From assembly GCF_009796825.1 (NCBI RefSeq), contig NZ_CP047030.1, forward strand, positions 806,001 to 870,000: DNA of 64,000 nt. Reading direction: 5' to 3'. Position numbers and translations under genes: made by a program. Of this stretch, positions 14,401-18,379 are shown piece by piece. Source of the stretch: Algibacter sp. L3A6 (lineage in GTDB: Bacteria; Bacteroidota; Bacteroidia; Flavobacteriales; Flavobacteriaceae). Positions within the stretch are counted from its first letter, which is position 1; every line of letters begins with the position of its first letter. The notes under the pieces were generated by a model. The model was not told the DNA's origin. It searched no databases and saw only the letters and a list, made by a program, of their open reading frames with translations.

Positions 14401-15181
14401 ACCCAGACCCTGTTCTAACACCTACATTTAGCCCACCTAAACTTATTGCTATTTTTTTATCGGAAGTAAGCGTGGCTCCCAGCCAACCATCAATATTTGC
14501 GGTAGTTGCATTTTTTGGAGCTTCTATTACATAAGTTTCGTATTGCTGAAGTGTTATGGTTAAAAAATCTGGAGATGAAGCAGGAATACCAGATGGTTCT
14601 CTAAAAATACAACCAGGATCATAACCAAAAACAGTAACCGTTGTAGTCCCGGGATCTGTAGCCATAATACCTAAACTGGTAGATAGCGTACTATTGGAAG
14701 CGTTGTTTGCAATACCTCCCCATCTAAAATCTGTTCCTAATGCAGCCTTTCCTTTTGATGTTAACGAGCCTGCTTGTGCACTAGAACGCCCTCTATAATT
14801 AACATAAAATTTTTGACCTCCAGGGGCTACAAACCGCAATCCTGCTGTTGATAAAGCCGTACCTGTACTTGCATTGTTTATTAAAGTAATACCATTATCT
14901 CCATTACCTAAACTTAACCCTGTTGTAGAAGAATCTATAATATAGGGTGATCCATTAGACAAAGAAAACGTTAAAGATGGTACCGCATTAACACCTCTGT
15001 AAACCTCAACATTAAATGTGCCTTCTGTCGCAGGGGTTGAAATATAAATAGCCTGCTGATTAATTGATTGGTTATTGGTACCTTGTTTTAATGGTGGTAA
15101 ATAATGCGCACTATCTAACTGAGCAAAACTATTGGTTATAAAATAAAGGAATACAGATATAAAGAGTAAAATTCTTTTCAT
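1..15181 (-). CDS. Giant secreted adhesin-like repeat protein (3' end outside window)
   Basis: One minus-strand frame stays open from an ATG at 15181 to the left edge, giving at least 5060 codons. The N-terminus MKRILLFISVFLYFITNSFA is a Sec signal peptide followed by Gln. Order from the N-terminus: an IgGFc-binding-like region (about residues 25-480), a short Ig-like segment ending near 540, five DUF11-type domains (about 545-1180), a PKD-like domain (about 1190-1275), a HYR-like array (about 1280-3055), two PKD-like segments (about 3060-3250), then a second DUF11/DUF7507-type array with Asp-rich linkers running off the edge. Proteins of this build in Bacteroidota are normally exported by the type IX secretion system and carry a C-terminal sorting or gliding-associated domain; that end is not visible here. 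A cell-surface adhesion or gliding role is inferred. The neighbouring sensor operon on the same strand could be functionally linked, but nothing in the sequence proves it. Confidence 0.93.
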   Translation of the reverse strand, partial: MKRILLFISVFLYFITNSFAQLDSAHYLPPLKQGTNNQSINQQAIYISTPATEGTFNVEVYRGVNAVPSLTFSLSNGSPYIIDSSTTGLSLGNGDNGITLINNASTGTALSTAGLRFVAPGGQKFYVNYRGRSSAQAGSLTSKGKAALGTDFRWGGIANNASNSTLSTSLGIMATDPGTTTVTVFGYDPGCIFREPSGIPASSPDFLTITLQQYETYVIEAPKNATTANIDGWLGATLTSDKKIAISLGGLNVGVRTGSGSRDVGIDQPVPTNVLGRDYVFVRGNGASDNETEFAIIVATQNATDVFAGGVYQGTINNGEYLEVANWSVNSAGGNMYIQTSKEAYAFQCLAGLSGRQTLGMNFIAPVNCLLPNILDEVSSIHRIAGVNSNESALTILASTTTPDGNITVTDGNGDFGALTSTPVAGTADWKTFFINGLTGEVDVTSTGPIAVGTFMSFGSNAGLAGYFSGFDTVPIVELDVTGGGCLPGADVIEITGGFDAYQWFENGVEILGETTNVYTPSEPGDFFVRVTRGACTYDSAVISAYNCDPELVLTKVVDASPVLEGDNVIFTISVEHLGINQVTNLVINDLLPPELTFVSGTPSYGTWSAPNWTIGDMFSGEIHTIEIVASVNEVAATTTVTNVIVNTQTEIEGDVLLDDETEDVNIINSEIEVTKVDRAAVDGSYDTLGEVITYDFVVTNTGDTALTNITITDLKIDSGSLIPSSVANLAIGASANFTATHTITQADIEAGQVVNSATANATLANGYVISDVSDDPDDTNNAVDDPTITPIEQLGSLEVEKIAQPASDGLYDDLGEVIAYEITVINTGNVSLDSVTVTDANADSGSISPATLPNLPAGASFVFTAQHTIIQADFDNGNVTNTATASGTEPVEGTTISDDSDDPTTAAPNDATVVSIPQFGQLQVTKVDLTAADGAFDTVGEAIVYTIIATSVGNVTLTDINIVDPNADVIVLSNTTGTDADNSDGIVDSMEPTEMATFMVTHFITQEDLDNGEVVNTATVGSLDPNNGSVTDLSDDPDDNTTTDDFSNGITAADPTVTPLISVPSLSVSKVVDDYFNVTEGQTITYTYVVTNDNNVTIDNVSIADVHVADGTITTPALQSTTGTDADNSDNEIDTLAPGETGTWTATYQVTAADISNQADITNTVTATGNAKTGNFVDPTADVTVTVHPIDTICSDETLNHDLTDDNNFVGETYSWSATDNPNVTGETLSISSATLITDTLVNISGLDQIVEYAISVNVGGDINDVYVYQVTVHSQLVVPEDESDVADCLSDAVQPDAPVVNDSNGSSITPVITSNTDPVCEGDKIYTFTYTDPVCTGNVAVYTFTYTIDMPDGMTIPANGSSTVDCPADATNPGAPATIQDNCGNDVIPTLLTTPSAAACEGSMVWEYEYRDCADNVQVWQYTYTIDMPDGMTIPANGSSTVDCPADATNPGVPATIQDNCGNDVIPTLLTTPSAVACEGAMVWEYEYRDCADNVQVWQYTYTIDMPDGMTIPANGSSTVDCPADATNPGAPATIQDNCGNDVIPTLLTTPTAVACEGAMVWEYEYRDCANNVQVWQYTYTIDMPDGMTIPANGSSTVDCPADATNPGAPTTIQDNCGNDVVPTLSTTPTAVACEGAMVWEYEYRDCADNVQVWQYTYTIDMPDGMTIPANGSSTVDCPSDATNPGAPATIQDNCGNDVIPTLLTTPTAVACEGDIVWEYEYRDCADNVQVWQYTYTIDMPDGMTIPANESSTVDCPADATNPGAPATIQDNCGNDVIPTLLTTPSAVACEGDMVWEYEYRDCADNVQVWQYTYTIDMPDGMTIPANGSSTVDCPADATNPGAPATIQDNCGNDVIPTLLTTPTAVACEGAMVWEYEYRDCANNVQIWQYTYTIDMPDGMTIPANESSTVDCPADATNPGAPATIKDNCGNDVVPTLLTTPTAVACEGDMVWEYEYRDCADNVQVWQYTYTIDMPDGMTIPANGSSTVDCPADATNPGVPATIQDNCGNDVIPTLLTTPTAVACEGAMVWEYEYRDCANNVQVWQYTYTIDMPDGMSIPANESSTVDCPADATNPGAPATIQDNCGNNVVPTLLTTPSAVVCEGAMVWEYEYRDCANNVQIWQYTYTIDMPDGMTIPANGSSTVDCPADATNPGVPATIQDNCGNDVIPTLLTTPTAVACEGAMVWEYEYRDCANNVQIWQYTYTIDMPDGMTIPANESSTVDCPADATNPGAPATIKDNCGNDVVPTLLTTPTAVACEGDMVWEYEYRDCADNVQVWQYTYTIDMPDGMTIPANGSSTVDCPADATNPGAPTTIQDNCGNDVIPNLLTTPTAIACEGAMVWEYEYRDCADNVQVWQYTYTIDMPDGMTIPANGSSTVDCPADATNPGAPTTIQDNCGNDVIPNLLTTPTAIACEGAMVWEYEYRDCANNVQVWQYTYTIDMPDGMTIPTNESSTVDCPADATNPGAPATIKDNCGNDVVPTLLTTPTAVACEGDMVWEYEYRDCADNVQVWQYTYTIDMPDGMTIPANGSSTVDCPADGTNPGAPATIQDNCGNDVIPTLLTTPSAVACEGDMVWEYEYRDCADNVQVWQYTYTIDMPDGMTIPANESSTVDCPADATNPGAPATIQDNCGNDVVPTLLTTPTAVACEGDMVWEYEYRDCADNVQVWQYTYTIDMPDGMTIPANESSTVDCPADATNPGAPATIKDNCGNDVVPTLLTTATAVACEGDMVWEYEYRDCADNVQVWQYTYTIDVLTLPVVPTDDSSTVECIADAVQPVTPTVTDVCGNNIIPVITENTDPTCEGDKIYTFTYTDCANNVSVYTYTYTIDVSTLPVVPANATNTVECIADAVQPATPTVTDVCGNNIIPVITENTDPTCEGDKIYTFTYTDCANNVSVYTYTYTIDVSTLPVVPANATSTVECIADAVQPATPTVTDVCGNNIIPVITENTDPACEGDKIYTFTYTDCANNVSVYTYTYTIETTTLPVVPTNDSSTVMDVADATEPIAPVVIDVCGNNIIPVVTENEDPLCDGEKIYTFTYTDCAGNTSVYTYTYTIDVTATLEITDTGVTVCSDVSMDYDLTNLSSLSGVTFTWEIVPNTNVSGAANGSGTIIPDAITNTSGVIQNILYTITPFNSDGCEGNTFELLVSVNPEPFVAVLPVDTTCSNIVLNHDLTTDVDLSGATFSWVANENSNVNGETTTVSTANSITDNLINTSGAVQAIIYTITPTSADGCLGDPYQYIVTVSPEAELVVRKSTLAASDGSYNTVGEVIQYEIIVENINEVEVSNVTLSDVNADSGSISPLTFNTIPAFGTVTFNASHTITQADLDAGEVINSAIASGFDPCGTEVSDVSDDPSTTDPNDATVTVLEQTPSMSLEKVVTFNDENADGIPQEGETLTYNFTVSNTGNVSLTNISISDPLITVNGGPIDLAPTGSDATTFFGNYTITQSNIDSGSITNSATVSGNDPNGNQVIDVSDNPNNTANIDVNGDGEPDDATIFNFDEVAMLAVSKTGVFIDANGDGVAQVGETIAYTFDVANTGNVTLYGVSISDPLVTVSGAPITLAPTEIDNTTFTAVYTLTQDDINSGDVSNTATVSGTSQRGTFVSAVSDDPTTSANNDPTVTTLLQDPKLSLLKTSQFNDENGNGFPEVGETVSYSFDVRNIGNVTITNIAIIDNLVSVNGGPIDLLPNERDDSTFTATYILTLADINSGSVSNSASVSGQDPNGNAVTDTSDDPNNPTNNDVDSDGDPDDDTVTLLVANPKMSVTKTGVFVDENNDGISQVGETISYTFNVVNTGNVTINNITVTDALVTVTGGAITLNPTENDDSTFTAVYTITQTDIDSGSISNTAVVNGEAPNGSAVTDASDDPTNATDFDANGDGEPDDATVTTLPVQGGISLTKATLPAADGSYDTVGEQIVYALIVTNTGNVTLTNVSVTDANADNGSIVPLVISSIAPGASVSLTATHTITQDEINSGLVSNTASVSGTDTFGNVVTDDSDDPNDATDNDTNADGEPDDVTNTIIAQNPSMQLEKVSVFNDENGDGIPQKDETLTYNFSVINTGNVTLTNILVTDPLVTVNGGPITLMPTEVNNATFYAVYTITQADIDLGGITNSATVNGEDTNGANVTDTSDDPTNATDFDANGDGEPDDATVTTLASNPELSVAKTGVFIDANSDGLAQAGETIQYTFDVSNTGNVTIFGITISDPLVSVSGSAITLVPGETDSTTFTAIYVLNQTDVNTGSVENMATASGTDPSGNTITDDSDDPTTSNNNDATVTSLSRDPKLSLYKIGTFNDENADGIPQAGETISYVFDIRNTGNVTIFGVTITDPIVSVVGAPIDLNPGQVNNTNFSAVYTIQQSDIDAGNLTNTALAIGQDIDGSTVTDVSDFSDDPDNPTNEDINGDGDPDDPTVTSLTRNPELTLTKTGTFNDANGNGLANVGETISYAFEVINSGNVTVTDISISDPLVAVNGAAIDLIPGEIDNATFTAVYTITQFDIDSGSITNAAVVTGEDPDGNDVSDNSDDPNNPANVDDNNDGNPDDDTVTSLPIEGKISIIKEALAANDGSYDSVGEQIAYNITVTNTGNITLTNILITDANADAGSVSPGNITLLVPGESISVTATHTLTQADLDVGTVSNSANVNATDALGNAVSDISDDPNNMADNDANADGDPDDVTVTNITQSPSISLTKAADLAPDGLWDSVGEVITYVLEVVNTGNVTLTDIVISDINADAGSISPANITTLAPGESMMLGANHTITQIDLDTGSVTNTAVVNAEDPKDGLVTDDSDDPNNTTDNDTNGDGEPDDATVTVTPQLAILDVTKAVDFGSYTNIGDVLTYSISVTNAGNVTLLNIILSDTNATFTSASTVASLAPGETFTANAEHVVTVEDIDAGSVVNTAFVDATIVNSTTSIREDSDDPDNATNADVDNDGDPDDATVSIFSGASDLSVEKVVNEAEPVVNNEVVFTITLTNEGSVTANNIVVEEFIPSGYEFISYIATAGTYSENDGEWTVPVLNEGDIQLLEITVEVLGTGDYLNTATIFSLDGGMDMNTS
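6005..6916 (-). repeat. Four divergent 228-bp HYR-like units flanking the array
   Basis: Directly C-terminal to the near-identical array are four units of about 228 bp (76 codons) in the same frame. They read TLPVVPANATNTVECIADAV, then VTDVCGNNIIPVITEN, then YTFTYTDCANNVSVYTYTYT. The middle two are almost identical to each other. One further divergent unit lies on the N-terminal side of the main array at about 11129-11345. They share the cysteine pattern and fold phrases with the 78-residue units, so they look like the older edges from which the central array expanded. Confidence 0.85.
6917..11128 (-). repeat. 18 tandem near-identical 234-bp HYR-like units
   Basis: Exactly 18 units of 234 bp (78 codons) follow each other in frame within the giant gene. 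Each unit begins with MPDGMTIPANGSSTVDCPAD or a close variant and ends with WQYTYTID. Every unit keeps four cysteines, at about unit positions 17, 34, 51 and 64, which suggests two disulfides per unit. The phrases DNCGNDVIP and YRDCADNVQVW are typical of HYR-like modules in Bacteroidota surface proteins. DNA identity between units is very high, including synonymous positions, which points to recent expansion or gene conversion. The array covers about residues 1352-2755. Confidence 0.95.
8245..8707 (-). repeat. Higher-order duplication, second copy at 9181-9643
   Basis: By eye, about 463 bp from 8245 to 8707 is identical to 9181-9643, an offset of 936 bp, which equals four 234-bp units. A shorter part, starting near 7617, is nearly the same again. 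This shows block duplication of several units on top of single-unit repetition. Such long exact repeats also make the assembled copy number uncertain if the assembly was made from short reads. Confidence 0.85.
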
Positions 15182-15482
15182 GCAAGTAAATTTTTTAAAA
15201 CAGCATTTTGCAAATTTTCGGGCGCTGCCAATTAATCAATAATACAGGGACTATTATAAAAATAACCTATTGTAACAAAAATAGCACTAAATAATCCAAG
15301 AATGTAGCACAAACCCGACAAAAAAAGAGCTGATTGAAGAAAAGATACCGTTTTTAAAAGAAAAGAAGCGTGTTTTATAACAAAAAAAACAAGTAACCCC
15401 TTTAATTCTGTGTAAATAAAAGACTTAAACAAGCTAAAAAAGTATCACAAAATAGATTTTAAGATGATGATTTTATGCGAAT
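15182..15482. other. Intergenic spacer upstream of the giant adhesin gene
   Basis: This 301-bp gap separates the response regulator gene from the adhesin start. On the minus strand TATTTTTG at 15276-15283 fits the TAnnTTTG -7 motif and could start a transcript with a leader of about 90 nt; no convincing -33 TTG was found at the right distance. A 66-codon hydrophobic minus-strand ORF (15232-15432) is possible, but it has no recognisable family and I do not call it a gene. I see no clear terminator for the response regulator operon. Confidence 0.4.
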
Positions 15483-16124
15483 TTACAAATGCACTATTTT
15501 GTTTTTAATAGCATAAAGCACTAGACCTATTTTGTTTTTTACATGAAGTTTTTGGAATAAGGCATCACGATAGCCATCGATTGTTTTGGGACTTAAAAAC
15601 ATTTTTTCGGCGATTTCTTTATAGGTTAATTCGGAGCAAACCAGTTTTATAAATTCTAGTTCGCGTTCTTTTAATTGATAAACCCCACTATGCTCATCAT
15701 TTAAAGAATTAACTAAAATACTAGAAACCTCTTTGGTGTGATAGTATCCTGTAGAAATCACCTCTTTTAAAGCCGTTTCTAAAATTTCTTTTTCAACATC
15801 TTTAAGTAAATATCCCTTTGCTCCTGCTTTAAGCATTTTTATAATAGTCCCCTCTGCACCTTCCACCGAAAGGGCTATTACTTTTATCTGCGGATACTCT
15901 TTTTTTAAAACCCCGGTAGTTTCTATACCATTCAAAATAGGCATATTAACATCCATTAAGACGACGTCTGGAATATTACCCGGAAGCTTCAATTTATCTA
16001 ATAATTCCTGCCCATTATTACATTGGTATGGCACTTCAAACTTACTAAACGCATTAACTAGTCCAGCAATTGCCTGAGACAATAAAATATGATCTTCAAC
16101 AATGACTACCTTGTATGGATTCAT
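15483..16124 (-). CDS. NarL/LuxR-type response regulator
   Basis: This 213-residue protein has an N-terminal receiver domain with acidic residues ED at 10-11, the phosphoacceptor Asp58 in LMDVNMPILNG, and a conserved Lys in GYLLKD near 105-110. A C-terminal LuxR-type helix-turn-helix (about residues 150-205) contains LTYKEIAEKMFLSPKTIDGY. It should be phosphorylated by the histidine kinase encoded immediately upstream, whose stop codon overlaps this start by 4 bp, and should act as a DNA-binding regulator in the cytoplasm. Its targets are not visible; the giant adhesin gene lies directly downstream on the same strand and is a possible one by position only. Confidence 0.93.
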   Translation of the reverse strand: MNPYKVVIVEDHILLSQAIAGLVNAFSKFEVPYQCNNGQELLDKLKLPGNIPDVVLMDVNMPILNGIETTGVLKKEYPQIKVIALSVEGAEGTIIKMLKAGAKGYLLKDVEKEILETALKEVISTGYYHTKEVSSILVNSLNDEHSGVYQLKERELEFIKLVCSELTYKEIAEKMFLSPKTIDGYRDALFQKLHVKNKIGLVLYAIKNKIVHL

Positions 16125-16897
16125 GATTTATAATTATAATTATAAGTTATTGTTAATTGCGTGCCTTGGTTTAGTTTAGAAAAAATATTAACACCTGCAT
16201 TTACTAGTTGCCCTCTACTTTTTATGTTCGACAATCCTATACCCGAGAAGCTATTAGGCTCTTCCATATCGAAACCTTTACCGTCATCTTTGGCTATTAT
16301 TAATAGCTCGTTCGCTTTATAATGTAACGTTACATCTAAATGCCTTGCTTTAGCATGCTTCATGGTATTAGAGAAAAATTCTTGCAAAATTCTAAATAAT
16401 ACTATTTCCGTTTTCTCATTTATTATTCTTTCTTCACCTAAAACCTCAATAGATGCTTTAATAAAATTAAGCCGATTAAAACGTTCAATTTCCTGAGTAA
16501 CAGCTTCCGTAAAACGCATTAACTTTAAAGCCTCTGGATTGATAAGTTTAGATAACGACCTCAACTCTGTTAACCCCTTGTTTAGCGTTAGCTTTACATC
16601 TTCAATATTTTTTGGATCCTGAATTTGTATTTTGGCCAGCGTTAATAACTGCCCAATATTATCATGCAATTCCCAGCTTATGTTTCTAAAGGTTTCTTCC
16701 CGAATTTCTATTTGAGTTTTAGCAATTTCCTGCTCAAATTGCTTTTCTATTTCTTTTTGTTTTAATAATAAAAGATTTTTTCTTCTGTTAAAAACAACAA
16801 ATAGCGCTACAAGTATTAAACATAAAAAAACTAATGTAAAAACGGCAACTAATATTGCTTGTCCTTCTCTCCCCATATAAACCCGAAAATAAAACAA
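16121..16897 (-). CDS. Sensor histidine kinase, HisKA_3 (NarX/DesK-like) type
   Basis: The 258-residue protein has one membrane segment (about residues 14-36), a coiled linker, a dimerisation/phosphoacceptor box ELHDNIGQLLTLAKIQI with His78, and a HATPase domain showing the N-box region ILQEFFSNTMKHAKARH and the G-boxes DDGKGFD and GIGLSNIKSRG. There is no periplasmic sensor domain, so the signal probably comes through a partner, perhaps the membrane protein encoded just upstream. An internal ATG at 16876 (MGREGQ) would shorten the overlap with the upstream gene from 49 to 28 bp and is an alternative start. It forms a two-component pair with the downstream regulator. Confidence 0.92.
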   Translation of the reverse strand: MFYFRVYMGREGQAILVAVFTLVFLCLILVALFVVFNRRKNLLLLKQKEIEKQFEQEIAKTQIEIREETFRNISWELHDNIGQLLTLAKIQIQDPKNIEDVKLTLNKGLTELRSLSKLINPEALKLMRFTEAVTQEIERFNRLNFIKASIEVLGEERIINEKTEIVLFRILQEFFSNTMKHAKARHLDVTLHYKANELLIIAKDDGKGFDMEEPNSFSGIGLSNIKSRGQLVNAGVNIFSKLNQGTQLTITYNYNYKS

Positions 16898-17508
16898 ATA
16901 TTCATCACTATACTTAAAACACTACTTATTTCTAGAATATACTTTAAATCTACCAACTCATAAAGGTAATTTCGAACTACACGAATAGGTATGTTTCCTG
17001 CTAAATAAAGCAAATAACCAACACTAACCCAAAACATGATATTTGTTTTTATAAAAAGAACTTCATCGGTATTTAATACTTCTGAAAAATAAAAAACAAT
17101 ACTCGTTATTAACAGCACAGATGCTATTAAATATGGAATAGTCTGTATTTGATTTAAGTAGTTTTCGAAACACATGTTTATAAAAAAACTTAGCACATAA
17201 ATAGCTAAAAATATTTTAGTAAATTTCTTGTGTCGCTCTATTTTTAAACATTTATTGAATAATAAAAATAGAAATGAAAAGTTGACAAAATGAAAAACAT
17301 TATAAATTACAACATTTACAGCAACTCCCATTCTTGTTAAGGTAAACCCTAAAAACTCATTGACTGCAGTGTACCACAATATCACTAAAAAATATTTTAA
17401 GAACTCCCGTTTATACTTATAGAAATAAAAAGATCCTACAATAGCAGCAAGAAGCTCTATATACTTTATTGAACTTCTTATTGTAATAAACGAAAGGTCT
17501 AAAATCAT
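16849..17508 (-). CDS. Multi-pass membrane protein of unknown function, sensor-operon partner
   Basis: I do not recognise a named family. The 219-residue product is very hydrophobic, with about six or seven predicted membrane helices separated by short Lys- and Arg-containing loops, and it has no signal peptide cleavage site. Its 3' end overlaps the histidine kinase gene, so the two are almost certainly co-translated. Because that kinase lacks an extracytoplasmic sensor domain, this protein could supply signal input. That is inference from position only. Confidence 0.75.
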   Translation of the reverse strand: MILDLSFITIRSSIKYIELLAAIVGSFYFYKYKREFLKYFLVILWYTAVNEFLGFTLTRMGVAVNVVIYNVFHFVNFSFLFLLFNKCLKIERHKKFTKIFLAIYVLSFFINMCFENYLNQIQTIPYLIASVLLITSIVFYFSEVLNTDEVLFIKTNIMFWVSVGYLLYLAGNIPIRVVRNYLYELVDLKYILEISSVLSIVMNICFIFGFIWGEKDKQY

Positions 17509-17528
17509 ATGTTTTCTTATAGGTTATA

Positions 17529-18245
17529 TTAATCTTTGTAGGGTGGAGGCGTCATTTCACCTTCGTTATAAATGGTACTGGTTTCTTCAGTATCGCTAGA
17601 AAATAAACTAACATTAAAACCTACGCTAGCTTTTTCAATCTTCTTGGCTTGTTTTCTAAACAATTCCAGACGTTCTTTTTTGTTATGACCATCCATAAAC
17701 TCTTCTACTATTTCAAACTGACCTTCTAATTTATTTGAAGCACTAGATTGTATAATAAATGGCAAATGGTTTAAGTTGTTATACTCTTTATCTCCTCCTT
17801 CTACAGCAACAGTAGGTATCATAAAAACGGTTTGCTGTTTAGGGTGATTAATCGTTCTTCCGCTTTCAAATTTCTCAGAATTAGGATAAGCTGCAAAATA
17901 TATTCTAAGACCAGAAACATCTTGTTTTGGATTTGCTTTTTGAATAGATTCAATATACTTTAAATACGCCTTAATTTCATCTAAAGAATACCAAATAAAC
18001 TTAGTATCCTCAAAATTACGGTCTCTGTATAAATCTTGAAGTTTGGAATCGAGAACTTGAACTCTATTTTTATCAAATTCAGCAAACATTTCTTTACCTT
18101 GTGCGGAAGAGATTAAATGCTTTTTAAGTATATCGTCTTGGGGTTTAATATCTTCTATAGGCTCTTCTCCTTTTAGCGCACCGCTAGAAAAAATAAAAGC
18201 AAACAACAGTAAGGGAATAATTAAAAATGGATTAAAAGATTTCAT
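17529..18245 (-). CDS. Exported protein of unknown function, first gene of sensor operon
   Basis: This is a 238-residue hypothetical protein. The N-terminus (MKSFNPFLIIPLLLFAFIFS) looks like a signal peptide or single membrane anchor and has no lipobox. The rest is soluble and charged, with no motif I can name. A phrase near residues 130-160 (TINHPKQQTVFMIPTVAVEG) and the Asp/Glu-rich C-terminus do not point to a catalytic site. The gene lies 20 bp upstream of the membrane protein gene and is probably transcribed with the kinase and regulator from the promoter at 18269-18276. A role as a periplasmic accessory or an output of the two-component system is possible but unproven. Confidence 0.75.
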   Translation of the reverse strand: MKSFNPFLIIPLLLFAFIFSSGALKGEEPIEDIKPQDDILKKHLISSAQGKEMFAEFDKNRVQVLDSKLQDLYRDRNFEDTKFIWYSLDEIKAYLKYIESIQKANPKQDVSGLRIYFAAYPNSEKFESGRTINHPKQQTVFMIPTVAVEGGDKEYNNLNHLPFIIQSSASNKLEGQFEIVEEFMDGHNKKERLELFRKQAKKIEKASVGFNVSLFSSDTEETSTIYNEGEMTPPPYKD

Positions 18246-18268
18246 ATTACATTGATTTTATGTAACCT

Positions 18269-18276
18269 CAAAGTTA
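18269..18276 (-). promoter_or_regulatory. Candidate TAnnTTTG -7 promoter element of the sensor operon
   Basis: On the minus strand TAACTTTG lies 24 bp upstream of the ATG at 18245, exactly matching the Bacteroidota housekeeping -7 motif. A -33 TTG at the usual distance is not evident. Confidence 0.5.
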
Positions 18277-18379
18277 ACTACTATAAAATTAGCGCATAAG
18301 AGGGAAAACACCCTTTTTTAAATAAATACTCAAAGATTCCCCGTTTTTAAAAGGAAAAACAAAAAACTATTGCATATTT

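Noticed and set aside
15232..15432. 66-codon hydrophobic minus-strand ORF upstream of the adhesin
   Set aside because: No recognisable family, low-complexity Phe/Leu/Ile composition expected from AT-rich spacer, and it would overlap the likely promoter region.
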